Below, piece by piece: positions 34,936-47,182 of a DNA stretch of 64,000 nucleotides. The first letter of the stretch is position 1, and every line of letters begins with the position of its first letter. Location of the stretch: assembly GCA_905182985.1 (NCBI GenBank), contig CAJJDN010000020.1, positions 191,272 through 255,271 of the forward strand, read 5' to 3'. The notes beneath the pieces were generated by a model that was not told the DNA's origin, did not search any database, and saw only the letters and a program-made list of their open reading frames with translations. Source of the stretch: Paramecium sonneborni (Eukaryota; Ciliophora; Oligohymenophorea; Peniculida; Parameciidae). The translations under genes were made by a program, and so were the position numbers.

Positions 34936-36036
34936 ATGTAAAACAAACAGACTCAATTCTATCTATTATCTCATAAGAGTTCTAAAAGTGAATGTGTTAA
35001 AAAAAATATCACATTAGTAAACTATTCAATTCCTTGTATAAATTGTGATTCTTTTATTCCAGCTGCAGATGTTGATAAACATACATTAATATGTCAAGCT
35101 AATTCACATACTCAAAGTTCAAAAATCAAAGATGTAACATCAATTGAAGAGACAGATATTAAACTCAAAAAAATTAGATAATCAATTATAATCTAATCTA
35201 AAGCAGAAACCAATATAAATAATAAAAAATATCTAATTAGAGCAGAAGAGCTTTCTACTCAACTTCTTAAATTATAAAACCTTGATGACAAAGAATTCAG
35301 AAAAATATAGGATATTTCAGAGGAAATTAAAATGTTAACTGAGACTTATAAAGGAGTTTTACTTGTTCAATTATTTTTAGAAAGATTGCATTCTTTAGCT
35401 TTAGTTAAGTAATAAAATATGAAATCTCTATTAAAAGAAAAGTATTAATTGGTAAACATTTAATAAAAAAAAAACATTGAAGATCTTGAATAATAATCAT
35501 TTAAACTCTTGAAAAATGAGCAAACAAAAGAATAAACATAATAATCTAATGGTTATTTATATTCAACTAATACTAAATAAAATAGATAAAATAATATATT
35601 GAGAAAAACATAAATTACAAAATTCTCTGGTGAAAACTAAATAACACCTGGTTGTGAAATAAAATCAGAAATATTAACTAAAATGTCGAGTTCATAGTGT
35701 AAAGAAGAAATTGAGGAAAATTATGATGGTGAAAATCCTAGTAATAATTAGAGATTATTTTATTCTAAATGTTTGAATTTGAAAGCTTAATTATCTAATA
35801 ATGATCCTGCTCAAAAAGTTCCTATTTGTATTTTATTTAAAGAAGTTCTCAGCAAAAAAATTCCAATAAATTAATGGAATTAGTTTATATTATCAGCTTT
35901 TAATAAGCCAGCATAATATTTAGATTTTTAGAAATTAAATGTCTTAAATTCAGCTGTTCAATTCTAAAATTCAGTTAAATAATTAACTATTAATAGTAAT
36001 TTCAAAGAGAGGTTGAGAAATCTTAAAATAATATGA
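34936..36036 (+). CDS. Zinc-finger coiled-coil protein
   Basis: An intronless frame of 366 residues. Near the N-terminus PCINCDSFIPAADVDKHTLIC has the C-x2-C...H-x4-C spacing of a small zinc finger. The rest is mostly helical and Lys/Gln/Glu-rich (IRAEELSTQLLKLQNLDDKEF, QISEEIKMLTETYKG). The start chosen is MQNKQTQFYLL, since the frame upstream is not convincingly coding. It begins 156 bp after the pseudokinase-MORN gene on the same strand. No family recognised. Confidence 0.65.
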
Positions 36037-36229
36037 TAATTGATTTTATATTTATATAATTCTCAAATAATATTTCTCTAAGTTAAATGTGCAAAAAAAA
36101 AATCAAAATTTTTCAATCTAGTTTATCAAATTTTTACCATGTATTTTCGTTATAAATTAGTTTTATATATTATTTGGTTTCTAGTGATAAGAAATTTATT
36201 AGTACAATATTTCTAAAATTAAATCCAAA

Positions 36230-36958
36230 ACTAATTGAAATCAAAGGTCAAACCTTGATAATTTTTAAAACATAGATAAACCCCAGGATGTTTCCACTTT
36301 TAAAATGATTCTTCTGGAAGTAATTAAAATATATAATAATAAAAGGATACTATTTTACTCTACTTTCTCATCCTAAAATTGAGGAAGATTGTTAGATGAA
36401 GATTTTAAATAAAATATCTTAGCATATAAAAGAAGTGTCTTATAGTATTTTATTAGGTCATTAATACTAAATTAGATATTGTCAAAAGAATAACAAAATT
36501 CAAGTAAAAAGCTATTGAATTTAGAATTAAAGTTTGTGAAATTTCTATAATTAAGGAAACAAAGGCTAAATTAGATTCTATAATTGATTAAAGTATACTT
36601 AATTTGAATTCTGATAATCTATTTTTGTTCTAAATTAAAACATATTAAGAAGTTGAGCACTAGAAATCTAATTTAATAATTAAAGACTTTTTAAACATTA
36701 CAAATAAGAACTTCATTTAAGAAAAATTGTTAGAATATTGAAGTTTTTTATAATTTTTGACATTAATAGGCAATCCTTTTTCATATTTATTAAGTAAGGG
36801 TTTTCAATAGATAAATTCAGGTCATTTAAAAGATAAAATTTATAGATCATCAAGAAAAAAATTAAGAAGCACCTTTAAATTTTAAATATAATGATCAATT
36901 TCGGATTTATTAAGGTAAATTTGATAAGAAATCAAACATTAATTAATAATTGATGTGA
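36230..36958 (+). pseudogene. Possible spliced gene or remnant, uncharacterised
   Basis: Protein-like pieces occur that can be partly joined by short introns: PGCFHFQNDSSG, then YYFTLLSHPKIEEDC through QHIKEVSYSILL, a 19-nt intron candidate (GTCATTAATACTAAATTAG), DIVKRITKFKQKAIEFRIKVCEISIIKE, and further on GNPFSYLLSKGF and APLNFKYNDQFRIYQG. No single set of introns gave one clean frame and no convincing start was found. It may be a decaying gene or one with an unusual intron. Confidence 0.3.
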
Positions 36959-37091
36959 TTATACTATTTTATACTTTAAACAAGATTTTATTTAAATAAG
37001 GATTTAAAACAAAAGTTTATTAGATAATATATTTGATGAAATCGTAAAAGTTAAAAAATTATATATGAGTATTGTTATTGTTATATTTAAG

Positions 37092-37640
37092 ATGAAATAT
37101 GATTTTTAGGAACATGAAATAAAGTAATTGAATAAAGCTTTAATTTATTAAGAATTGTTTGAAAAGAAATACAGAAAATTTTAAATTTGAATTGATGAAA
37201 ATGAATAAATAGTAAATTATATCATCATTATTAGAGTAATAAAATATAGAGGAAGGATAAAAAAAATAATAGGAGTTTTAAGAAAGAATGCTTTGAATAA
37301 GTAATTTAAATGAATAGAATGATAGACAATGGTTAGATTTATGAAAGAGCAACTTGATTAAAAAAAATTGAAAAGATGATAATATATAACATAGTTATTA
37401 AGTTATTTAATAAATCTTATAGTGATTTTACTTCTAGATTGTAAATTAGAGCCAAGTATAAATAATAAAATTGAAATAATTTAAAGATTTTTTTAAACAA
37501 AATTAATGACTCATGGTATGCTTAATACATATGTTAGTCCTTTATTTTGGAGTAGGTGAATTTGCTCTATAGATGGAGAGCATAAAATATGAAAGTTAAA
37601 AGTATAATAATAATTAACAATTTTTAGATTGTAAAGAATA
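37092..37640 (+). pseudogene. Coiled-coil coding remnant with in-frame TGA codons
   Basis: The plus strand reads as Gln/Lys/Glu-rich coiled coil (MKYDFQEHEIKQLNKALIYQ; then MNKQQIISSLLEQQNIEEG; then SNLNEQNDRQWLDL), but TGA stops and frame changes interrupt it several times within 500 bases and no intron explains them. It looks like a decayed gene. It ends just before the RCC1 gene. Confidence 0.35.
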
Positions 37641-40600
37641 ATGTTCCCTTAAAACAAATATTCAAAAGATCCAAGCAAAACATCAAGGAAGGGAGAACAA
37701 GAGTTATGTTTTATAAGTGTATATTGCTGTGAATAAAATACATTCTTAATTGATAGTAAAGTATTACTTTCTAATTGAGATAAATAAAATCTATGGGGTT
37801 TCGGGAGTTCATAATTTTCATAATTGGGATTGTAGCAATCTTCAGTAGTAACTCCAGTGAATATTTCTTAAATAACATAGAATTTATATAAATCTGTTAG
37901 TGGAGGGAGTGGTTATGTTGTAGCCTATTCAACAAACAAGAAACTATATGTTTGGGGGAATTGGCATCAATTAAATTATGGAGAAATATTAAAACTATCA
38001 GAAAAGTAGGGATTCTCTGAATAGATTGATTAATAATATTAAATAAGCTGTTTAGATATAACTTATAATTTTTCAATAACAAGAAATATTGAAAATGAGA
38101 GAAGATAAAGTCATTTACCAAATCATTAGGCAGATATTATAGCTATGAAATGTGTGGGAACAACAACATATTTATTAACTCCTAATTAATTATATTGTTT
38201 AGGTTTATAATAATAATTTACAGTTTAATTTATTGGGATAGCTTGTGGTAAAAAACATATATTGGGTTGGGATGATAATGGTAAAGTATGGAGTTGGGGA
38301 GAATATGCAGATGGTAAATTAGGTTATATGGATTTTATATAATAAGAATAGAAATCACCTAAATTAATAGAAAACATAACAAATAATATAGTTTCATGTG
38401 TTTGTGGATTAAATTATAGTATTGCACTTGATACAAAAGGAGACATATATGGATGGGGTAAAGGTCCATTTAAAATGGATTTATCTTTAGCTGTTACACC
38501 TACTAAATTATGTTAAAAATAAAGACCTTTTATTAAAATTATAGCAGGAGATTCTCATTTTGGTGCTCTTGATTTATAAGGTTAACTTTTTGGATGGGGA
38601 ATTAATCATAAAAATTGTTTAGGCAATTTAACAGATCTAATTAGATATCCTTAATTGTTTGAATTGTAAAATATTAAAATTATTGATGCAGCCATGGGAT
38701 CTACATCTACTGTATTAATTATACCTATTAATGATAATTATAGAGTTCCTAATTTAAATATTGATTAATATACTTCACATTAATAAAAAAGAATTAAAGA
38801 AGAAACTGCTTTCATGAAAGAATTTGCGGATCGTAAAAATAGACTTGATTAAGTCTAATTCAAATCACCCACTCAAAATTATTGTGAAACTCCTATCTCT
38901 TTTAAAAATAATTCACATTATGAAGAAGCTGTTTATTTACTTAAAACTATGAAAAATTAAGCAGAATCATTAAGAGATAATCAAAGATTTAAAAATACTC
39001 CAAGTTCTATTCATTAAACTAATGATTTTCCTAATTCTTAGACTTAAATCACTTTTTAAGAATATGATGATGTTACTACTAAATTAAAATAATTAGAAAA
39101 TGAAAATTATTTATATATCCCTTTATGTTAAAGCACTACTCCAAATAATTATTAATTAATTGATTAAAATGATTGTCATAATAATGATCTTTTAAATTAT
39201 GAAAATGATATGTTGAAACTCTAATATATACTTATGGTTAAATCTTAAGATGAAACTAAATTTATGAGAAATCTATTAGTTGATCCTAAGAAACATTAAT
39301 AAGAAAATATTAATTCATTATTTTTTAAATAAAGAATACTTAAATAAAAATAAATTCATAAAACATTATATGATAAAAAGAAATTCCATGATAAATTTGA
39401 TTAATTTGATCCTTACTTTTTAAACAATGTTAAAAGGGATATCAAAATAATAAATGATTAAAGAAAAGAAATCTTTTTTATAAAATAAAAATAACGTGAA
39501 TAAATTAATAAAGAATTAAGTGAAAGAATGTAATCTTAAAAACTACCTTTCTAAAATAGAGATGAAATTATTAAATGTATTTAAAATAAAGCTTAAGAAA
39601 AAGATTTGAAATTAAAATTAGTTTAATTAAAAAAAAAGGAAAACTATATTGGAAAAATTAATCTTATTTAATAATAAATATTGGAAAAAACTCCAGAATT
39701 TAAATATAAAAAAAAACTTGATAATATCAAAACTAAATAAAATCTATAAATATTAAATATGATTTTAATCTATTTAAATACTGAAAATATCTGTTAAATG
39801 GTTTAAGAAACAAGCCAACGTGGTTTAGAATTAAAAAGAATGATGTTTAAAGAACATATGAAGGCAAGAATTATCTAGAATACAATTAGAAAAAGAAATA
39901 TCATAAAAAGAATCAAACAAAAATTAGGATTAAGATAAAAAAAAATATTACTTTCTTTTATTTTTAGATTTAAAATTAATTTTAGAATTAAGTCTAAATA
40001 TGAACATCTTAGAAAGATTAATCTATTTAATTTAAAAAAATAACTATTTATTAAAATAGCTATAAATCTTAAAACAATTACTATAAAGACCAAAACTATA
40101 TAAAGATTTTGTAAATCGTATAACAACATGTTTTATGTATAGCTTAGTTATTTAAATTATAAATGGGATGAATATATAAAAAATTGTTTTAAAGGAAATA
40201 TGACAGAAAAAGAACGTGAAGAAATTAAATAACATGAATTACCAGACTTACTTGATAAATAAAATCATATTGTTAAAAAATTAACTGCACCTATAAAAAG
40301 TAAAAATATTTTTTTAAGTGAATTAAAATTGAATTTAAAACCAGTTTTAAAAGCTACAGAATTGAAAACTAATTTACTAAAGAAAGTGAAAACAATAGTT
40401 TAAATTGATGAAGATATTTAAGATGTAGATCTTAAATTTTCTGATAGAATTTTATTGCCATATACTAATTATATTGAAAATGTTGCACTTTCTGTAGCAT
40501 CTAAAATTAGATTTGATTATTAGATGATGAAATAATTAGATGTACATGAAAAAGTATATATGGAAGAATTAAATGTTAAATTAGAGGTTTTAAAAGAACA

Positions 40601-41154
40601 ATTAGAGAGAATAAGAAGAGATCATTTCCGATAAATGAGAGAAGTAAACAATCAAATATATTTTAAAGTTTTACATAAAATTAAATGATTATAAAGAAAA
40701 CCATAAATAGTAAATTTCTATAGATCGAGCAAAAGCAATGATTAGATTTAAAGTAGATGGATCAGAATTTAAAATACTTAAATAAAAAGATGATTAAGAT
40801 CTTAAGTAAATATTATTGAAAAGGGAAACAGCTAGAAGGAAATATGGTCAAAATTCACTGATTTTTAAAGATGTTATATTTAATAAAATCAGACAATTAT
40901 AATAAGATTAACATCCATTCCCTAATTTGATAATAAAATTAGCAGAGAATATGTGTGCTGATATCAGACCAAAGTTTAAATTAAAACTTAATCAACATGA
41001 ATGGGCAAGATTATTCACTTAATATCAATAGGAACTTAAATAAAGATATACTTAAATTATGAATGAAGCTAGAAAAAGTTAATCTTAGAAAACAAAATAA
41101 GTTAAATCCAAAAAGGTTATTTAGAGAATAAGACATTTTAAAACAGAATCTTGA
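37641..41154 (+). CDS. RCC1-repeat protein with long coiled-coil tail
   Basis: Introns of 24 nt (near residue 38) and 25 nt (40644-40668) give 1,154 residues. The N-terminal third has RCC1-type beta-propeller repeats: NLWGFGSSQFSQLGL, KLYVWGNW, KVWSWGEYADGKLG, DIYGWGKG and QLFGWGINHKNCLG. The remaining 750 residues are helical and Lys/Glu/Gln-rich, probably coiled coil, with a basic end. RCC1 proteins serve as exchange factors or scaffolds; the long tail suggests a scaffold or cytoskeletal role. A TGA appears at 40686-40688, but it falls outside the coding frame once the 25-nt intron (GTAAACAATC...TTTTAAAG) is removed, and the frame then runs through FYIKLNDYKENHKQQISIDRA to the real stop. 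Confidence 0.82.
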
Positions 41155-41443
41155 ATAACATCAAATCTACCCCTATATTAATAATTATTATTATTTATTT
41201 TATTTTTCTGTTAATTATAAAAATATTATATAATTTTTCATAAGAAATACATCAGAAATATTAAAATATTAATTATATTAAAACTAATCAATTTATATAT
41301 AATATTATAAATAAATATGTTATTATTCTGATAAATATATTTAATAAACCATAATAAAATGATCATCCCACATCAGAATTTGTAATATTCTGAATTGAAA
41401 AGTATATTTTATAAATAAATTTTCATAATTAATTTTGATATAG

Positions 41444-41674
41444 ATGAAACTATTAGTAAAAAGAGAATAAATGAACAATAAGAATTAAGATTAAATCAAG
41501 ATGATGACAATAGATAAAAAATTAAAAAAGAAATTTGGACCAAGAGTTACTAGAACAATAAAAGAAACTGTAGAGAGTGCTTAAGCAATTTAGCCAAATG
41601 CAGGAAGAAGAAGATTACCAAGATAGAATAGAAGAAATAAATTAATTAGACGATAATAAAGAAGAAAATTTTGA
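41444..41674 (+). CDS. Small very basic protein
   Basis: An intronless frame of 76 residues: MKLLVKREQMNNKNQ, then FGPRVTRTIKETVESAQ and a C-terminal run of arginines and glutamines (GRRRLPRQNRRNKLIRRQQRRKF). The charge suggests binding to RNA or DNA. The preceding frame also encodes DIDETISKKRINEQQE, so the true N-terminus could differ if an intron is present. No family recognised. Confidence 0.45.
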
Positions 41675-41723
41675 TTTTTTATCTATCTATCTATATATTA
41701 TTATTGTTATTATTTAAATAAAA

Positions 41724-42575
41724 ATGCTTCCTAATTTAGCTAAATAATATTTATTTATACACGAAGAAATAATAATGTTAAGAAATTGTTTTTATAGACT
41801 ATGTGATAGAGGGATCATGATGATAAAATTATAATTCAGATATTCTCTGGGAAATTTTAGGATGGCTGAAAGAATATTTAACTAAATAAATAAGGATGGC
41901 GGTTTTGTTAAATATTTGAGTACGCTTTTAAATGGTTCTATAATTAATAAAGTTTTATGGAGTTTTGGAATGTTATCAAGTAATTTTAGAAATCTAAATA
42001 AATGGACAATAAGAGTATTTTAGAAATAGATGATAAGGAAAAGAAGATACCCGAAATTTGTTATTTATGGAATTCAATTACAGGTTCAATATCTTTGCCA
42101 AAAAATGAATTAGTATCGAGTATATTTTGAAATATTTGATAATGATGGAATAGTATAATTTGAAGAATTTAGAGTTGTTTATTAAGAAGGAGTGGAATTA
42201 AATCGATGATATGAATTTTTAAACAATTAAGATTTGAGTACAAATAAAATACAAGACAAATGGGAGAATGTAACTAAAAATAATTCAAAAACAATTAAAT
42301 CATTACATCCTTTAAATGATACTACTGCTCATTTTGAAGTTAAAAATAAAACTGATATATTCTTAACAAGAAACTTAGGTGTATTATATACATATTAAGG
42401 GAATTAGATTGGAAGAAATAATGATAATTTTATGAATATGCTCCTTAATTTTTAAAAAATAAGAAAAACGTATGTAATATTTAATGATGATTTTTTAAGA
42501 TCAATATAATCTGAAAAATTATTGGAAGACTTAATCTTTGTTAATTTAATATCATTAACAGAAAAAGTTTCAAGT
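41724..42575 (+). pseudogene. Decayed EF-hand (calcineurin B / calcium-sensor-like) gene
   Basis: The plus strand shows EF-hand fragments in shifted frames. NKDGGFVKYLSTLLNGSIINKVLWSF resembles the second EF-hand region of calcium sensors, and later KNELVSSIF is continued in the next frame by FEIFDNDGIVQFEEF, an EF-hand with two residues of the loop missing. A one-base change in a run of T would join them. The last part (QDLSTNKIQDKWENV...) is not EF-hand. Loops are incomplete and frames are broken, so calcium binding is doubtful. Probably a pseudogene. Confidence 0.45.
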
Positions 42576-42980
42576 TGACTATATAAAAATATTAAATTAT
42601 CTTCATTAATAGTTTAACTAAAAATATTTTATTAACATTATAATAAATCAATATAATTTGGTAAAAAACTTTAGAAATATTTTAAACTTAATTAATTAAA
42701 GATGTAAATTTCTTAAAACAAAATAATTTATTATAGCTTTTTGAATTGAAATTTTTGGTAATTAAACTTTTTATAGATGTTTAATTTTATATTGGTATTG
42801 TTGATATTTTAATTTAAAATAATAATAAAAAATAATAGGAACATTAAATTAAGAGTATATTTGTTAGTAAGGATGTTTAATGTATTCTTCCTGAAAATTA
42901 TGCTGACAGATTTATTAAATTTATTTTACATTCATTAAAGTGATATAAATTAAAATTAGATATTATTTAAAATAATATAA
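42576..42980. other. Gene-free stretch
   Basis: About 400 bases of AT-rich DNA before a small membrane-protein gene. I see no coding or RNA signal that stands out. Confidence 0.45.
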
Positions 42981-43115
42981 ATGAAAATTCATAACACTTG
43001 GTTTGCTTAAGCAACATATTTAGGAATTATTGGTGCATTTGTTTTTGCTACAACAAGATTTACAGTTCCAGAATATAGACTCTATTATAGAGTTGCCAAA
43101 GTTTAACATATTTGA
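42981..43115 (+). CDS. Small single-span membrane protein
   Basis: A 44-residue frame, MKIHNTWFAQATYLGIIGAFVFATTRF, then TVPEYRLYYRVAKVQHI. One hydrophobic segment is followed by a positive tail. The size and layout resemble small accessory subunits of mitochondrial complexes, but there is no family evidence. A longer spliced form cannot be excluded. Confidence 0.4.
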
Positions 43116-43270
43116 AACATTCATTATATCAATTATAATAATCACATAATATGTTCACTTTTAAGTTGGTGCAAGTTCATAATATATTAATTCAGCTTAT
43201 TTTATCAATTTATAGGCTTAAACCTCTTTTTTTATAATTTTCTAAACTTTCTAATTCAATTAAGAAATAT

Positions 43271-43714
43271 TCATTAAAGTTTCATTTGATTAATTCTAAT
43301 TGCTAAATCGAAATCAACTTAAGAAAGTCCATTCAAAGACGGAGAAAATCTTGATATTTCTTATTTTTACAATTCTAATGTAATTAGCTCTCCTCCTCCT
43401 AATTGTATAATTAGACAATTTTTAGTTGAAATTGAATCTATTTTTGAAACATCTTTTATGAATTATATTTCAGACAAATAATCTTCAGTATAGAAATATT
43501 TATACAACCTTAAATCAGTTACTTTCCATTCTCATAATCAATTAATTTCAATAATTATACCTTCATTCATAGGTTTCATTGTTTCATATAATACTCTTAA
43601 TTGTATTGGTGATATAGATTTCTAGTCCTAATTATATCTACAGCATTTGTTAAATTATTTCTTGGTTATAATCTCACTAAAAAATGCAGAATATTTAGGT
43701 TTGAAGAACTACAT
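43271..43714 (-). CDS. Uncharacterised protein
   Basis: One intron of 30 nt (GTATAATTAT...ATTATGAG) joins two exons into 137 residues: MQFFKPKYSAFFSEIITKK, then YETMKPMNEEWKVTDLRLYKYF, KIDSISTKNCLIIQLGGGELITLEL and SPSLNGLSQVDFDLAIRINQ. The length is divisible by three after splicing and the composition is protein-like. The opposite strand is also open here but has no start codon. I recognise no family. Confidence 0.5.
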
Positions 43715-43952
43715 AATTAATTATAAATTGTATTAATTGTAACAAATTTTATGAATTTATATAGAATATATTTATATATAATGTAATTATTAGAGTATCA
43801 AAGTTCTATGAATTCTTTTTTAAAATGATTATGATGATTAATTTAAAATAGTTTTAATATAAACTTTTAATATTACTTTTTTAAGTAATATTAAAAATTT
43901 TATATATACATAAAAAAAGATCTAAGAATATAATATTAATAATAATATTATT

Positions 43953-46077
43953 TCAATTTTCATCCTATTATTATAAATTAGATTCTAGAACATTTAAAGC
44001 AATATTAGGTTCTGCCTAAGGTTCTTATTATTAAATTTTATTTTCTTATTAAGGTTCAGGTTCACTAAGATCTTATTAATTATCATAATCATCTTTATGT
44101 GTATTTTAGTCTGATAATTAATTTTAATCAATTAATTCTGTAGGTTCTGGTTCTTAAATTGATTCTTTTTCTTAAATTTAATGTTTTTAATTTAGTTCTT
44201 AAGTTATATCTTCTGCAATTTAATTTTCTTAATTTTGTTCAAATTCTTACTGATTATTGTGAGTTTCATTTGAATTCGAAATAAGATCTTATTAATTTAT
44301 TTAATCATTGTTCTGAAATTAAATATCATTATTTTAATTATCAACTTGTTCAATAATAGAATTGTCATCACTATTTTCTATCTTTTCTATTGCTTAATAT
44401 GAAATTAATGGTTCAGGCGTAAAAGGACTAGAAAATTCCAAATTTATTTCTTCCTTTATTCTCGGATTGACTCCACACATCCATTATAATTCTTTTAAAT
44501 TTACTTCATTTAATTCATCTATGTAAATTTACCATTCTTTATTTATTAAATTTATAGAGTTTTCTAATTATTCTGATTTGTTTATATTTGAATTCAGATA
44601 ATTTGTAATTTTAGTTAAAATTCCTTAATAAGCTGGTTTTTATTTTCTTTATTATACACCATTGTATTTAATTAAAAATTTAAAAATAATTTAGTCTTAG
44701 AAAAAAAGATTTTGTAAATGAGAATCATTGCTTTGAACAATAGTGGTAATTAATTTATCAAATAAGATTTATAATTAATTATTGTAAGAATGTTTAATTA
44801 TTAGATCTAAAATATCTTAAAAAATGATAAATTATGTAATTTGTTGAGTTAGTTCTTATCTTTAACAAATTTAAATAATTAAAGATATTAATGATAATTT
44901 AGCATCACCAAGTGGAAATAACTGATCACCTTTTGTAGTTTAAAAAGCAACTTTAAAGAGATCTTATTGAATTAGGGCTTTTGGTAATAGTGAAATTAAA
45001 CTTGAATAAAGATTTTTAAAATCAAAAGCATAATTTTCATCTTTTAAAGATTCAACTTTTGTATAAAACTCATATTGAATATTTAATAAGTTATAAACAG
45101 ATGAGTTTTAAGTTTATATAGCAAGATTTATGAAATATTCTGGTTTAGGAATATTAAGCATGATTTTTAATAGACATTACATGGTTTCAAGTGATATTAA
45201 CACTCTTTTATAGAGTTCTATGAATATCTCACAAACATTTGAAATAATTATATTACAATGGGAATGGAGAGTTAAGAACTTCTAAAGTCTTATAATCAAT
45301 GCAGATCTCTCAATTAGAAAATTATTATCATTATTTTCTTCTTCTTAATTAGTATCTAGAATTAGTAGTTTTTCTAAAATTTCAGATATATGTTTTAATT
45401 CAACATGTTTGAATAAATTTTTAATTACAGTTTGATTTTTTATTAAATACTTCCAAAACTATTATAAATGAAATAGACTTTTACATCATGTCCTTTTCTA
45501 TGAATAATGGCTCCAATAATCTTATTTATATAACCAGCTGTAGTGACTAATAAAGTATCATTTTATAAAACTTTAAGAAAATCATCAATTAAGGGGTTAT
45601 AATTTAATTATTTATTTTCTTATTATGATTCAGTTTGTTAATCTTCTTGGGAGTTTTAAATATCATTTTGATTATTTTCAATATGATTATATAATAAATA
45701 ATTTATTAGTTTCTCATTTTCAGAACCAAAGACTTCACTTATGATGAATTAATATCTAATAATCTAATATTCAAAATTACTTTATATATTTATGAATATC
45801 TTATTCTTCTGGTTAAACATCATCAATTATATAATGAATCATTTTTTTAAATTCATCTGGATGAGATATTATGCTTAAAATAATATTTAAATTTTTACAA
45901 ATCAGCAAATTTTCCTGAGCTAGACATTTTTAGTTCTTGTAATATATCATCTTCATTTAAAATTGTTTCTAAAGTTAGGTTTTCTTTTGTAAGGAGATTA
46001 TCTAATTTAGATTGCATACCAAATCCAAAAAATCGACCAAAACTACAAATAAATTAAGCATTTTACTTAAAAAACAT
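43953..46077 (-). CDS. SAPS-domain regulatory subunit of protein phosphatase 6
   Basis: SAPS proteins bind the PP6/Sit4 catalytic subunit and direct its substrates. Four introns (24, 25, 25 and 26 nt) are removed to give 674 residues. The head FFGFGMQSKLDNLLTKENLTLETILNEDDILQELK matches the start of the SAPS domain; ISEVFGSENEKLINYLL, TTAGYINKIIGAIIHRKGHDFWKYL and VQSNDSHLQNLFF also fit. The tail of about 130 residues is extremely rich in Glu, Gln, Asn and Asp. The first intron interrupts codon 4, which fixes the start. Its ATG lies only 35 bp from the ATG of the divergent RING gene. Confidence 0.85.
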
Positions 46078-46112
46078 GAAATGATTTTATTAATTTTATT
46101 TAATTAAAAATT

Positions 46113-47182
46113 ATGTAAAAACATAAATAGACTAAATAGTGCGCATAATGTGGATTAGATCCATAATACGATTTAGGAAGTTACAATTAAATATTTATAA
46201 TAGAATGTGGACATTATTTTTGTGAAAATTGTTTTTAAGCATTTATTAAAGGAATTGTAAATTCAAGGAAATCTTAATTTTAAATTAAATGTCCATTTGA
46301 AACATGTAAATAATAGGTTGATTTAAAATAACTATTAAAATACATGAGTTTACCAAATCTATGTAAAAAGTGTAATAAAGAATAATAATACACTTGTAAT
46401 TAATGTATAGTGAAAGAAATTGAAGAAATTGCAAAAATAAATTATTACTCAAAATTATTAAAATTTGAATAATTGATTGAATTGGGGTCATAAAAAGAAC
46501 TTTATAAAGATTTATAAAAAAATGAATTAATATGTCCAGTATGTAGAGAATTTAATCAAATTCCAGTAATTGTATGTTTATAAGGACATGAAATATGCAA
46601 AGATTGTTTTTACAATATTAGAAACTTAGATGATATTAGATAAGTCTGTCCTATATGTAAATAGGAATTATTATCTACACCACCAAATAGTTTAAGAGCA
46701 TAAACATTGATATAAAATTTAATTATTAAATGTCCAAAAGAAAATTGTTAACAATAAATTAAATACACAGAATTTGTATAAAATCATTATAGAAAATGTA
46801 TATTTTATAATAGTATAAGGTTGTGAATAAAAATAAGAATGCCTTGATTGTCATGAATAAGTTGAACTATTATTTTTATAGATTCATTAATCCAATTATT
46901 GTATGGGAAGTACATGTCCATTTTAATGCGCTAGAAAACTAGGAGTAACTAACCTGAATAGATTAGGATCATCAAAATAATTTTATTATGGAGCATTTAT
47001 TAAGTACAATGAGAACCAGTGGTGTGTCACATTCATTTTTACATAGAATTTAAATTGTTGAAAAATTTTTATTTTATGGTTCATTTGGAGTTTGTATAGA
47101 TTGTGAAGGTTCTTTTGCATGGTAAGTAGATATTAGAGGAAATTAATCAACTTTTTGTTTTTCTTGTTTTAGATTCACATGA
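46113..47182 (+). CDS. RING / SIAH-TRAF-type zinc-finger protein, probable E3 ubiquitin ligase
   Basis: Introns of 22 and 28 nt give 339 residues full of paired cysteines. The N-terminal module is RING-like: CAQCG, then ECGHYFCENCF and CPFETC. A second RING follows: ICPVCREFNQIPVIVCLQGHEICKDCF...CPICKQEL. Next are SIAH/TRAF-type zinc fingers (IKCPKENCQQQIKYTEFVQNHYRKC; CLDCHEQVELLFLQIHQSNYC). This order resembles seven-in-absentia-type ligases with an added N-terminal RING. The end is uncertain: a very short intron (GTTTTTCTTGTTTTAG, 16 nt) would bypass the TGA and extend the protein into the next 200 bases. Confidence 0.78.

Noticed and set aside
40686..40688. TGA as the end of the RCC1 gene
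   Set aside because: It falls out of frame once the 25-nt intron at 40644-40668 is removed; the frame then continues to 41154 with an exact multiple of three.
43283..43752. Plus-strand open frame reading ESPFKDGENLDISYFYN
   Set aside because: It has a TGA directly upstream and no start codon; the minus-strand two-exon gene 43271-43714 explains the region better.
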